From positions 1-64,000 of the forward strand of contig NZ_CALPCD010000008.1 in assembly GCF_943192915.1 (NCBI RefSeq): a stretch of DNA of 64,000 bases, read 5' to 3'. The position numbers and the translations under genes are program-made. Below the pieces are notes generated by a model. It was not told the origin of the DNA, did not search any database, and saw nothing but the letters and a program-made list of their open reading frames with translations. This document shows, piece after piece, positions 28,404-36,814 of this stretch (its first letter is position 1; every line of letters begins with the position of its first letter). This DNA comes from Anaerotardibacter muris (GTDB taxonomy: Bacteria > Actinomycetota > Coriobacteriia > Coriobacteriales > Eggerthellaceae).

Positions 28404-30086
28404 ATGGATCTCCAGAGCGAATTCAACCGTTGGTGTGAAAAGGTTACCGACCCCATCTTGGCAGCAGAGCTTGCGGCCATGAAGGCAGCGGGGGATGAAA
28501 CGGCTATCGAAGATGCGTTCTTCCAGGAGCTCGAATTCGGCACTGGCGGCTTGCGCGGCGTGCTGGGCGCAGGCACCAATCGCATGAACATCTATACCGT
28601 GGGCAAGGCCACGCAAGGCATCGCTGACTATATCAAGAACAATGTTGGAGCAGACGGCACGGTGGCGATCTGCTTCGATTCGCGCATCAATTCGCGCTTG
28701 TTCGCCGAAACAGCAGCCAGCGTCTTGGCGGCTAACGGTATCAAGTCGCACCTGTATTCACGCTTGGAGCCCACACCAGCGCTTTCGTTCGCCACGCGCT
28801 ATCTGGGTTGTGCTATTGGCATCAACGTTACGGCGAGCCATAACCCCAGCGCATACAACGGGTATAAGGTCTATGGTCCTGACGGCTGCCAGATAACCGA
28901 TGTTATCGCGGATGCCATCACCGCTGCGATCGAGCAAGTGGACGTGTTCGAGAGCGTTCGCACGATGGATTTCCATGCTGCTATCGAAAGCGGCTTGGTT
29001 CGCTACATCAACGAAGAAGTGCTCGATGCTTATCTTGACGCGGTCTATGAGCAGAGCCTCGAACCCGCTGATGAAGCGGGTAGCTTGCGCTTAGTCTATA
29101 CGCCGCTCAATGGTACGGGCCTGGAATGCGTGAACCGCATCCTCGAGCGCATCAACATCCGTGATGTCTATATCGTGGGCGAACAGGCTTATCCCGATGG
29201 CAATTTCCCCACGTGCCCCTATCCCAATCCCGAGATCCGCGAAGCGCTCGAGCGCGGCATTGCGCTCTGCGAACAGGTCCAGCCCGACCTGTTGTTGGCA
29301 ACCGACCCTGATGCCGATCGCGTTGGCATTGCGGTGAAGGACGGCAACGATTATCAGCTGCTCACGGGCAATGAAACGGGTGCGCTGCTCTTCGACTACA
29401 TCTGCCGCATGCGTTTGGCGCTGGGTAAGATGCCCGCGAACCCTGTTGCGGTGACCACCATCGTTTCCACCAGCATCGTCGATCCTATTGCAGCGGAATA
29501 CGGGGTCGAAGTGAAGCGCGTCCTTACTGGCTTCAAGTACATCGGCGGTATCCAGGCGAAGCTCGAAGAGGCTGATGAGCTGGATCGTTTCATCTTCGGT
29601 TTCGAGGAAAGCTATGGCTACCTGGCGGGCAGCCACGCACGCGATAAGGACGCTATCGTGGCATCGATGCTCATCTGCCAGATGGCGCGTTTCTATCGCA
29701 AAGAAGGCAAGAATCTTTACCAGGCCATGCAGGATCTGTACAAGAAGCATGGCTTCCATCATAATCGCACGCTTTCGTTCACCTTCGAAGGCGCAGCAGG
29801 CGTACAGCGTATGGCAGACATCATGGATACCCTGCGCGTAGAGGGCATGGACGAAGTTGCTGGTATGAGCGTTACCGAAACGCTCGACTATCAGCAGGGC
29901 GTGGGCGATCTTCCTCGCGCGAACGTGCTCGAATATGTGTTGAGCGATGGCTGCAAGGTGGTGGTACGTCCAAGTGGCACCGAGCCGAAGATGAAGGTGT
30001 ATCTGTTCACCACGGGTACGAGCGAAGCAGAAGCAAGAGCGACTGGCGACAAGCTGGCCGATGCGCTTCAGGCAACCTTCCAGTAG
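28404..30086 (+). CDS. Phosphoglucomutase/phosphomannomutase
   Basis: Alpha-D-phosphohexomutase interconverting hexose 1- and 6-phosphates. 560 residues. The sequence shows FGTGGLRGVLGAGTNRMN at the N-terminus, the phosphoserine loop TASHNPSAYNGYK, the metal loop DPDADRVG, the sugar-recognition loop GFEESYGY and the phosphate-binding RPSGTEPK near the C-terminus. It belongs to the long PgcA-type group. The ATG at 28404 gives MDLQSEFNRWCE; earlier in-frame starts would add translated tandem repeats. It supplies glucose 1-phosphate for wall or exopolysaccharide synthesis. Confidence 0.93.
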   Translation: MDLQSEFNRWCEKVTDPILAAELAAMKAAGDETAIEDAFFQELEFGTGGLRGVLGAGTNRMNIYTVGKATQGIADYIKNNVGADGTVAICFDSRINSRLFAETAASVLAANGIKSHLYSRLEPTPALSFATRYLGCAIGINVTASHNPSAYNGYKVYGPDGCQITDVIADAITAAIEQVDVFESVRTMDFHAAIESGLVRYINEEVLDAYLDAVYEQSLEPADEAGSLRLVYTPLNGTGLECVNRILERINIRDVYIVGEQAYPDGNFPTCPYPNPEIREALERGIALCEQVQPDLLLATDPDADRVGIAVKDGNDYQLLTGNETGALLFDYICRMRLALGKMPANPVAVTTIVSTSIVDPIAAEYGVEVKRVLTGFKYIGGIQAKLEEADELDRFIFGFEESYGYLAGSHARDKDAIVASMLICQMARFYRKEGKNLYQAMQDLYKKHGFHHNRTLSFTFEGAAGVQRMADIMDTLRVEGMDEVAGMSVTETLDYQQGVGDLPRANVLEYVLSDGCKVVVRPSGTEPKMKVYLFTTGTSEAEARATGDKLADALQATFQ

Positions 30087-30105
30087 TCAGGCGAAGGGGA
30101 CATTC

Positions 30106-30546
30106 GTGGCTGACCAGCAAAAGAAGTATTCGCTCATCGATCTTGATACGGGCACGACCGAAGAAGAGATAGGTGTGCGCACCACACGGAGCGTCATCGA
30201 TGGGGAAGAGACCATCGTGGTGCAGTCTGCACCAGTATCGGATGCGGCTGACGTTCCAGCTTCGAATGCGGCACAAAAGGGCGCATCTGTGGGCAGTTCG
30301 TCTGACCCTGCGCAGCTAGTTGCACAGGCTGAAGCCCCGATCGAGACTCAGTTCGAAGAGGATGATATCGCGGTATCTGCAGTTGCCTGGTCAAAGCCTC
30401 AACCCAAGGCCAAAACCCAGTCCTCTGCAGAGCCCAGTAACGCCGAAGATGATGAAGTTCCGTTCAGGCGCATGCAGGCGGTTATCATCGCGTGCTTGAT
30501 CGCGGTCATCGTGGTCTTCGTCATCTACTTCAACTTCCTAAGATGA
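30106..30546 (+). CDS. Tail-anchored membrane protein of unknown function
   Basis: 146 residues. GTG start with GAAGGGGA upstream, 19 bp after the phosphoglucomutase stop. A soluble, acidic and Ala/Ser/Gln-rich region (1-118) precedes a single C-terminal transmembrane helix (about 122-142, AVIIACLIAVIVVFVIYF), leaving only a few residues outside. No family recognised. The bulk probably lies in the cytoplasm. Confidence 0.7.
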   Translation: MADQQKKYSLIDLDTGTTEEEIGVRTTRSVIDGEETIVVQSAPVSDAADVPASNAAQKGASVGSSSDPAQLVAQAEAPIETQFEEDDIAVSAVAWSKPQPKAKTQSSAEPSNAEDDEVPFRRMQAVIIACLIAVIVVFVIYFNFLR

Positions 30547-30646
30547 TCCTCGATCCTAAGGGGATCTTAGGACTTTAGACCCTGGCGCTTAGACCCTGGC
30601 GCGAATCTTTCGACTCGCACGCACGATCCTTAGATAAGATAGAGCT

Positions 30647-31411
30647 ATGCAACCGACCAAGAAACAGACAACGAAGATCCTTGTGGGCGTTATCGTGGCG
30701 CTTGCGGTGGTGCTCGTGGCTCTCGTGGTCGCGCTCGTTGCTACGCCTCAAGAAACACTCACCTCCCATTCCGCTCAGGCAGAGGTCGAGGCCGAAGAGA
30801 AGGCGCTCGAAGAGGCTGAAAAAGAAGGATATTACGACACCGACCCCATCGAAGTGGTCCAGCTTACAGAGCTCATCGGCTGTAATCTTGACCAGGCCCT
30901 GGAGCGCATCGGCCATGGTGCTGAGATCGATGGCGAATCGAAGCTGGTGGCGGGTGGCCTTACTGAAGTAACGGTGCTGCTGGGAGAAGAGAGCGCAACA
31001 TTGGACACAGGTGCGGCGTTGACGTATCTCTACCTTGATCGCAGCGGGCGCATCGTTCAGGCGAGCTACCGCATCAACATCAACGATCTTTCGTGCGCTA
31101 GTCTGCCCTTCGATCAGATCGTCAACGACGCGGATCTTATCGGGCGGTTGCTGGTAGGGGCAGGGCTGAGCACTTATGAGCCGAACCCCATCACCGCTCC
31201 CGCGCGCGAGAAGTATGCGCTCTACGATTCCAGTGGAAAGACCACCACAGAAGAGCGCTATCAGTTCATGGGCACGGGAAGTGATGAAGCGGGTACGCCC
31301 TTCGAATGGAGCGTGTTCCTTGACTACGACTATACGCAAGCGATCGAGTCGAACAACTTGGCGGATACCGTTCGCACCGTTCACGTATCGATCAATTCCG
31401 TTGATTCCTAA
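30647..31411 (+). CDS. Membrane-anchored extracytoplasmic protein, unknown
   Basis: 254 residues. A Lys/Thr-rich N-terminus, one transmembrane helix (about 10-32) and an acidic helical segment (about 42-60, AEVEAEEKALEEAEKEG) come first. A globular domain follows (about 66-254) with IGCNLDQALERIGHGAE and several beta strands (ALTYLYLDRSGRIVQASYRI, WSVFLDYDY). The first motif loosely recalls a PASTA-like or substrate-binding turn, but this is not enough for assignment. It may be an anchored lipid-facing or wall-facing protein. Confidence 0.7.
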   Translation: MQPTKKQTTKILVGVIVALAVVLVALVVALVATPQETLTSHSAQAEVEAEEKALEEAEKEGYYDTDPIEVVQLTELIGCNLDQALERIGHGAEIDGESKLVAGGLTEVTVLLGEESATLDTGAALTYLYLDRSGRIVQASYRININDLSCASLPFDQIVNDADLIGRLLVGAGLSTYEPNPITAPAREKYALYDSSGKTTTEERYQFMGTGSDEAGTPFEWSVFLDYDYTQAIESNNLADTVRTVHVSINSVDS

Positions 31412-31431
31412 AATTTACCCGAAAGTCGCAC

Positions 31432-31651
31432 GTATTCACGTGCAGGTGTGGTAAGCTTTCCAAGCTGTAAAACACAAGTAGGCACAGGCCTCACCTGGTT
31501 CGGCATCTAGCTGATGGGTCATGCGAATAGCGTTCGATAAGGATCGATATTCTTGTGGCCTGCCGTGTGCAGGCTTTTGTTTTGCACGAAACGTTTCAAA
31601 GCGCGTATTCCCAAACGCGTTATACGAAGAAGAAAAAAGGAGGTGGGAGCA
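31432..31651 (+). promoter_or_regulatory. infC operon leader with attenuator hairpin
   Basis: A 220-bp untranslated leader precedes infC. GCCTGC (31558-31563) and GCAGGC (31569-31574) enclose a 5-nt loop and are followed by TTTTGTTTT, a classic intrinsic terminator 70 bp before the start codon. Upstream pairing segments (for example GTGCAGG at 31440-31446) could form an antiterminator. L20-dependent attenuation is known for this operon in Firmicutes; here it is inferred. Confidence 0.65.
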
Positions 31652-32203
31652 ATAGCAGCTCAAGAACCAAGGCTCAACGACGAGATTCGCGCCAAAGAGT
31701 GCCGTCTTATCGCATACGACGGAACCCAGATGGGCATCTATCCTGTTGAGCAGGCCCAGCGCATCGCTGATGACGAGGGCTACGATTTGGTCGAGATTGC
31801 CCCCCAAGCTGAGCCCCCAGTCTGCCGCATCATGGACTATGGCAAGTTCAAGTATGACCAGGCTATCAAGGCAAAGCAGGCTCGCAAGAACCAAAGCAAG
31901 GTCGAAACCAAGGAAATGAAGTTCCGTCCGAAGATCGACATTGGCGACTACACCACCAAGAAGAAGCACGTGCTGCGTTTCTTGGAGGCTGGCTCCAAGG
32001 TGAAGATCACCATCATGTTCCGCGGACGTGAGATGTCTCACCCCGAACAGGGTCTGACCATTCTCGAGCGTCTTGCTGACGATCTGAAAGATGTTGCGGT
32101 CATCGAGAACCAGCCGAAGATGGAAGGTCGCAACATGCATATGCTCATCGCTCCGTTGCCTGCAACGGTCAAGAAGAAGGATGAAAAAGGAAAGGATGAA
32201 TAA
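31652..32203 (+). CDS. infC: Translation initiation factor IF-3 (AUA start)
   Basis: Binds the 30S subunit and proofreads initiator tRNA and start codon. 183 residues; N-domain with [16 protein letters not shown] and C-domain with [19 protein letters not shown] and [11 protein letters not shown]. The start is an ATA codon at 31652: a perfect GGAGG lies at 31639-31643, 8 bp before it, and the next residues [12 protein letters not shown] fit the family start. No ATG or GTG with a ribosome-binding site gives a plausible N-terminus. Non-canonical AUU/AUC/AUA starts are a known autoregulatory feature of infC. rpmI overlaps its stop by one base. Confidence 0.93.
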   Translation: MAAQEPRLNDEIRAKECRLIAYDGTQMGIYPVEQAQRIADDEGYDLVEIAPQAEPPVCRIMDYGKFKYDQAIKAKQARKNQSKVETKEMKFRPKIDIGDYTTKKKHVLRFLEAGSKVKITIMFRGREMSHPEQGLTILERLADDLKDVAVIENQPKMEGRNMHMLIAPLPATVKKKDEKGKDE

Positions 32204-32400
32204 TGCCTAAGATGAAGACTCATTCCGGCACCGCAAAGCGTTTTCGCGTGACCGGATCTGGCAAGATCATGCGTGCTAAGGCTTATAAGTCTCACATCAT
32301 GACCAAAAAGAGCCAAAAGCGTAAGCGTAACTTCCGTCATGAGACCGAAGTTTCCACCGCTGATCAGAAAGTAATCGCACGTAATCTTGGTCTTCGCTAA
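32203..32400 (+). CDS. rpmI: 50S ribosomal protein L35
   Basis: 65 residues, very basic, [20 protein letters not shown] start typical of L35. The ATG overlaps the infC stop (TAATG), so translation is coupled. A structural protein of the large ribosomal subunit. Confidence 0.97.
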   Translation: MPKMKTHSGTAKRFRVTGSGKIMRAKAYKSHIMTKKSQKRKRNFRHETEVSTADQKVIARNLGLR

Positions 32401-32432
32401 GCGAGCCCACGTAATAAGTAAGGGAGGATATC

Positions 32433-32786
32433 ATGCCTCGTGTAAAGCGCGCTGTTTCTGCGCATAAGAAACGTCGCACCGTCCTTAACCGCGCAAAGGG
32501 TTACTACGGTGCAAAGTCCCGTTCCTATCGTGCTGCTAAAGAGCAGGTCCAGCACTCGCTCCAGTACGCCTATCGCGATCGCCGCAACAAGAAGCGCGAG
32601 ATCCGTCGTCTGTGGATCACCCGCATCAATGCTGCTGCTCGTATGAACGGTCTTTCTTATTCCGTATTCATGGACGGCTTGAAGAAGGCTGGTGTCGAGC
32701 TCGACCGTAAGGTGCTCTCTGACATGGCTATCAACGATCCCCAGGCATTCGCTGCTCTGGTTGAGATCGCGAAGAAGGCTCGCTAA
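32433..32786 (+). CDS. rplT: 50S ribosomal protein L20
   Basis: 117 residues. [26 protein letters not shown] is typical of L20, an early 23S rRNA-binding assembly protein and likely autoregulator of the operon. GGGAGGA precedes the start. Its stop codon overlaps the start of the next gene. Confidence 0.97.
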   Translation: MPRVKRAVSAHKKRRTVLNRAKGYYGAKSRSYRAAKEQVQHSLQYAYRDRRNKKREIRRLWITRINAAARMNGLSYSVFMDGLKKAGVELDRKVLSDMAINDPQAFAALVEIAKKAR

Positions 32787-33847
32787 TGAAGGTCGAAAAA
32801 GTCAACGAAGTGGATAGCGAGATCGAACTCGCTATCACTGCTTCGCCCGAGGAAGTCGATCGCGCTTTCGCTGATGGTCTGGATGTGTTCATCAACCAGT
32901 TCCAGCTTGACAAGCTCGAAGGCGAAACGTCGCTTCAGAAGATCTATAACGCTATGAGCCCTGAAGAGGCACGCGATGCGGTCTCCTCTGCGGTGATCAG
33001 CTATCTTATCCCGTTCGCTCTTCAGGAAGCAGACATCATCCCTATGACCTCTTCCGATGTGCATGCGGATGCAGACCCTGAAGAGGGCAAGGAATTCACT
33101 TTCAACGTCACTATCTTGGCAAAGCCTGAATATGAGCTTTCCAGCTATGACTCAGTGGAAGTTTCCGTGCTCGCGCCGCTCGATGTGACCGAGCAGGATA
33201 TCGACATCCAGTTGCAGATGCTGGCCAGCCAGTTCGCTACTGTGAAGGTCGACCCTGAAACGGGCGAGGAAGAGACTATCATCCCCGAGGTCACCGATGA
33301 ATGGGTAGTGAAGAACCTCAAGGGTATGGGTGTCGAGAGCGTTGAAGAGCTGCGCTCGCAGTTCCGCGCAACTTCAGAAAAGGTGAAGGAAGAGCAGCTT
33401 GAATCCGCGAAGATGAATGCGGTGCTCAGCGCTTATGCTGAACGCTTCGATGGCGACATCCCTGAGAAGATGATCGACGCGATGACCACCGATATGCTCG
33501 AGGCGTTCAAGCTTGATCTGGCGAAGCAGGGTCGTACGCTCATGGATTTCATGCTTGAGCAGAAGACTGACGAGAAGCAGATCCGTGCATCGCTGGCTAC
33601 TCAGGCGCGCGCTCAGCTCATCCAGGGCTTGGTGCTCGATGCGATCTTCCGTCATGAAGATCTGGAAGTTACCGTTCCCGATCTGAAGGCAACGCTTACT
33701 GCTATGGCTCCTGGTCAGGAAGAGGATATCTTCGACCAGATGCAGACTGCGGGTCGCGCGTTCCTGCTGAAGGAAGGAGCTTCGCGTATGAAGGCGGCTG
33801 ATTGGGCGCTGGAGAACGCTAAGATCACCATCGAGGAGCGTTCCTAG
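32786..33847 (+). CDS. Trigger-factor-like protein lacking the PPIase domain
   Basis: 353 residues. It aligns by eye with the trigger factor encoded at 4225-5655: an N-terminal domain (1-100), a linker strand pair (KPEYELSSYDSVEVSV matches KPTYELTSYDPISVEI) and the C-terminal chaperone arms (from VTDEWVVKNL, about 170, matching VTDEWAHNNF). The roughly 85-residue FKBP PPIase domain between them is precisely absent. The ribosome-docking signature GFRxGK is replaced by FQLDKLEGE, so docking to L23 in the usual way is doubtful. The ATG overlaps the rplT stop (TAATG), giving translational coupling to L20. A dedicated chaperone for ribosomal proteins is an inference. Confidence 0.88.
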   Translation: MKVEKVNEVDSEIELAITASPEEVDRAFADGLDVFINQFQLDKLEGETSLQKIYNAMSPEEARDAVSSAVISYLIPFALQEADIIPMTSSDVHADADPEEGKEFTFNVTILAKPEYELSSYDSVEVSVLAPLDVTEQDIDIQLQMLASQFATVKVDPETGEEETIIPEVTDEWVVKNLKGMGVESVEELRSQFRATSEKVKEEQLESAKMNAVLSAYAERFDGDIPEKMIDAMTTDMLEAFKLDLAKQGRTLMDFMLEQKTDEKQIRASLATQARAQLIQGLVLDAIFRHEDLEVTVPDLKATLTAMAPGQEEDIFDQMQTAGRAFLLKEGASRMKAADWALENAKITIEERS

Positions 33848-33890
33848 TTCGTAGTCTTTCAAGGCACTTCACTGCTTCATGCATCTTACG

Positions 33891-33919
33891 GAACCCAGCT
33901 ACTGCTGGGTTCTTTTTTT
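33891..33919 (+). terminator. Intrinsic terminator of the infC operon
   Basis: GAACCCAGC (33891-33899) pairs with GCTGGGTTC (33904-33912) around a 4-nt loop and is followed by seven T. It is a strong terminator. Confidence 0.92.
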
Positions 33920-33925
33920 ATAAGG

Positions 33926-33970
33926 TGGGGGACAGGTCCAAAACTGTCCTGGACAAAACGGGGACAGGCT
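33926..33970. repeat. GGGGACAGG dispersed repeat, copy 2 left part
   Basis: Nearly identical to 22338-22382, with only a few base changes over 44 bp, including the GGACAGGTCC and CTGTCC arms. Its expected right half does not follow directly but appears at 34177, on the other side of the structured element. Confidence 0.75.
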
Positions 33971-33990
33971 CACCGTACGCGTGCGCGGTG

Positions 33991-34156
33991 CTGCGGATGT
34001 GAGGTAAGGGCGCAGAATTTACTTCGCATAGCAAATCTAAAAGATAGAACCCAGCCTAAGCTGGGTTCGTGTAAACAAAACTGGAGAGCGACCGCATGAG
34101 CCCGAAGGGCGAACAGGGTAGCGGGTAAATTATGCACCCTTACCTTGCAGCCGCAG
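33991..34156. repeat. Structured palindromic element, copy A
   Basis: Closing stem 33991-34010 with 34137-34156: 20 positions, one mismatch. A second stem AATTTAC (34016-34022)/GTAAATT (34125-34131) lies inside. Internal hairpins are GAACCCAGC-CTAA-GCTGGGTTC (34047-34068) and GCCC-GAA-GGGC (34100-34110), the latter within a conserved GCATGAG...GCGAACAG context. A second, sequence-diverged copy at 40601-40759 keeps all these helices by compensatory changes. No open reading frame. It lies about 200 bp upstream of glmS. The transcribed strand is unknown. Confidence 0.75.
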
Positions 34157-34176
34157 CACCCCAAAAGACTTCCGAT

Positions 34177-34208
34177 TTGAACCCGTCCCCAAAGTGTCCG
34201 GGACGCGT
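34177..34208. repeat. GTCCCC dispersed repeat, copy 2 right part
   Basis: Matches the right half of the repeat at 22338-22455 (ACCCGTCCCCAAAGTGTCC type, followed by GGGACG). Together with 33926-33970 it brackets the structured element, as if that element had entered the repeat. Confidence 0.6.
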
Positions 34209-34351
34209 TTGTTTCCATCCTTGATGCGGCCTGGTTCAGGCGAGGGATTTGTTTTGTTTGTTTAGGATTTGGGCCCTTCACCTCGTGTTCACACATCGCG
34301 CGGGGAGGGTATTGTAGAATAGCCATAGTTCAAACATAAGGAGTTCTCTGT

Positions 34352-36175
34352 ATGTGTGGAATTGTTGGTTATACGGGATCGCAGCAGGCAAAAGGCATCC
34401 TTATCGATGGTTTGCAGCATCTCGAATACCGTGGTTACGATTCAGCTGGCATCGCAGTTTTTGATGGAAAAGATATCGAGGTCGTTCGCCGACAGGGCAA
34501 AGTTGCTGAACTGGTGGCGGCGCTCGGCGAAAGCGATTGCACGGGTACGTGCGGCATCGGTCATACGCGCTGGGCAACCCATGGTGCGCCGAGTGAGCGC
34601 AATGCGCATCCTCATACCAGCTGTTCTGACAATATCGCGGTGGTGCATAACGGCATCATCGAGAATTTCAACGAATTGCGCGAAGACCTTACGCTCAAAG
34701 GCCATACCTTCTCTTCCGACACGGACACTGAAGTAGTTGCTCACCTGGTCGAAGACCTGTATCGTGGCGATTTGCTCCAGGCGGTCCAGGAAGCATCGAG
34801 CATGCTGGTGGGCGCTTACGGCATTGCTGTGATGTGCGCTGAAGAGCCCGGCAAGATCGTTATTACGCGCAAGGATTCTCCCATCGTCATCGGGTCGGAC
34901 GAAACCGGTTCCTATGTGGCATCCGACATCGTGGCCATCGTGCGTGCAACCCGTGACGTGGTCATCCTTGAGGATAATCAATTCGCGGTAGCAACCCCTG
35001 ATGGTGTGACGTATTTCAACCGCTTGGGCAAGCCCATCGAGCCTGAGGTCACCCATGTGGATTGGGATATCGATGTGGCTGAACGCGGCGGCTACCCTGA
35101 CTTCATGCTCAAAGAGATCCATGAGCAGCCGCGCGTGGTGCGCGATACGCTTGCGGGCCGTATGTCGGGCCAAGAGATAGTCATCGACGAACTGAGCCTT
35201 ACGCGCCAGGAGCTGAATTTCGTGGACCGCGTCTATATCATCGGTTGTGGCACCAGCTATCATGCGGGCCTTATCGCGAAGAACCTGATCGAGACGTGGG
35301 CGCGCATTCCTACTGAAGTGGAAGTGGCTTCCGAATTCCGCTATCGCAATCCCATCATCACGCCAACTACGCTGGTGGTGGCAGTGTCCCAGTCGGGTGA
35401 AACAGCTGACACGCTGGCGGCCATTCGCGATGCGCGCATTCGCGGTGCGAAGGTGTTCGGCATCACTAACGTTATCGGCTCTCCCGTGGCGCGCGAATCC
35501 GACGGCGTCATCTATACGAAGGCGAACAAAGAGATCGCAGTGGCTTCGACCAAGTCGTTCATCGGCCAGGTGGTAAGCCTTACGCTCATGGCATTGATGC
35601 TCGGACGCGTGAAGGGCAAGTTGAATCTTGCACAGACTCGTTTGCTGTTCGCTGAACTGGCAGACACTGCCGAGCAGATCGAGGATATCCTGCAGAATAC
35701 TGAAGCCATCGAGGAAGCGGCACGCTTGTTCGAAGGCAAGAGCTCTGCATTCTATATTGGCCGTGACCTGGCCTCTATCACCTGTCATGAAGGCGCGTTG
35801 AAGATGAAAGAGATCAGCTACGTGCACGCTGAAGCTTACCCAGCGGGCGAGATGAAGCATGGTCCGATCGCTTTGATCGAGCAAGGATTCCCTGTGGTGG
35901 CAGTGGCAACGCAGAGCCCCACGTATGACAAGACCATCTCGAATCTGGAAGAGTCGAAGACGCGCGGCGCAGCCATCATCGCTATCGCCACCGAAGGCGA
36001 TACCGACATTCAGAAGGTTGCCGACCAGGTCATCTATATCCCACGCGTGCGCGATAGCTTCATGCCCATCACAGCCAGCGTGCCGTTGCAGCTGCTGGCA
36101 CGTGCGGTAGCGGTCAATCGCGGTTGCGATGTCGACCAGCCGCGTAACCTGGCGAAATCCGTCACAGTGGAATAG
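34352..36175 (+). CDS. glmS: Glucosamine-fructose-6-phosphate aminotransferase
   Basis: Makes glucosamine 6-phosphate from fructose 6-phosphate and glutamine, the first step toward UDP-GlcNAc and peptidoglycan. 607 residues. N-terminal glutaminase with nucleophile Cys2 (MCGIVGYTG), two SIS domains and C-terminal DQPRNLAKSVTVE. AAGGAG precedes the ATG. No glmS ribozyme core is recognised upstream; the leader holds repeat elements instead. acpS begins at the last base of the stop codon. Confidence 0.97.
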   Translation: MCGIVGYTGSQQAKGILIDGLQHLEYRGYDSAGIAVFDGKDIEVVRRQGKVAELVAALGESDCTGTCGIGHTRWATHGAPSERNAHPHTSCSDNIAVVHNGIIENFNELREDLTLKGHTFSSDTDTEVVAHLVEDLYRGDLLQAVQEASSMLVGAYGIAVMCAEEPGKIVITRKDSPIVIGSDETGSYVASDIVAIVRATRDVVILEDNQFAVATPDGVTYFNRLGKPIEPEVTHVDWDIDVAERGGYPDFMLKEIHEQPRVVRDTLAGRMSGQEIVIDELSLTRQELNFVDRVYIIGCGTSYHAGLIAKNLIETWARIPTEVEVASEFRYRNPIITPTTLVVAVSQSGETADTLAAIRDARIRGAKVFGITNVIGSPVARESDGVIYTKANKEIAVASTKSFIGQVVSLTLMALMLGRVKGKLNLAQTRLLFAELADTAEQIEDILQNTEAIEEAARLFEGKSSAFYIGRDLASITCHEGALKMKEISYVHAEAYPAGEMKHGPIALIEQGFPVVAVATQSPTYDKTISNLEESKTRGAAIIAIATEGDTDIQKVADQVIYIPRVRDSFMPITASVPLQLLARAVAVNRGCDVDQPRNLAKSVTVE

Positions 36176-36786
36176 TGGGCACGGATACGATGAACAACGT
36201 GAAGGATGAAGTGAGCGCAGCAGTGGCGCAGTCGGTCGAGGTGGAGACACCAGAAGCGCAGGATAATGCTTCGGTGGCTGAGCAAGTCGCGCAGAACTTC
36301 GACGACAGCATCAGCCTGGAAAGCCCGCATTCGATCGGCGTTGATATCGTCGAGATCGATCGCATGCGCTCCATCCTCGAACGTACGCCCAATTTCAAGC
36401 AGCGCGTATTCTCCGAAGACGAACGAGCCTATTGCGAAAAGACCGCGCGTCCAGAATGCCATTATGCAACGCGCTTCGCGGCTAAGGAGGCCGTGCTCAA
36501 AGCGCTTGGCACGGGCTTTGCCGAAGGCATTGGCGTTCGCGATGTTGAAGTGGTGCTGAATTCCAAGGGAAAACCGCAGATCAAGCTCTATCGTCGCGCA
36601 GCCGAAAAGGCTAAGGAGCTCGACATCAAGGACATTCCGCTTTCGCTTTCCTATACGCAAAATGATGCGGTAGCGTGCGCGCTTGCGCTCGTGCGCGACG
36701 AAGAAGAGAAACCCAAGCAAGAAGACCCGCTCCAAGAACTGCATCGTCAGTTCAAAGAAGTGCGCTCGATGCTTGACACGCTATAG
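36175..36786 (+). CDS. acpS: Holo-[acyl-carrier-protein] synthase, extended
   Basis: Transfers 4'-phosphopantetheine from CoA to acyl carrier protein. 203 residues against about 120 usual. The core (about 52-170) has GVDIVEIDRM, the F-S-x-x-E motif FSEDERAYCE and FAAKEAVLKALGTG. The N-terminal extension of about 50 residues is acidic and unstructured, and a charged C-terminal tail (about 175-203) ends QELHRQFKEVRSMLDTL. The start is GTG overlapping the glmS stop; an ATG at 36190 is an alternative. It lies between glmS and nnrD, the latter a common acpS partner. Confidence 0.92.
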   Translation: MGTDTMNNVKDEVSAAVAQSVEVETPEAQDNASVAEQVAQNFDDSISLESPHSIGVDIVEIDRMRSILERTPNFKQRVFSEDERAYCEKTARPECHYATRFAAKEAVLKALGTGFAEGIGVRDVEVVLNSKGKPQIKLYRRAAEKAKELDIKDIPLSLSYTQNDAVACALALVRDEEEKPKQEDPLQELHRQFKEVRSMLDTL

Positions 36787-36814
36787 TTCGAAAACCGACC
36801 AACGAGGGGGACCT

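Noticed and set aside
34092..34120. Hammerhead ribozyme core in the structured element
   Set aside because: The ATGAG-hairpin-CGAA block is similar, but the CUGAUGA sequence and a cleavage-site triplet are not both present.
33991..34156. glmS ribozyme upstream of glmS
   Set aside because: The same structure occurs again at 40601-40759 away from glmS, and the ribozyme core is not recognisable.
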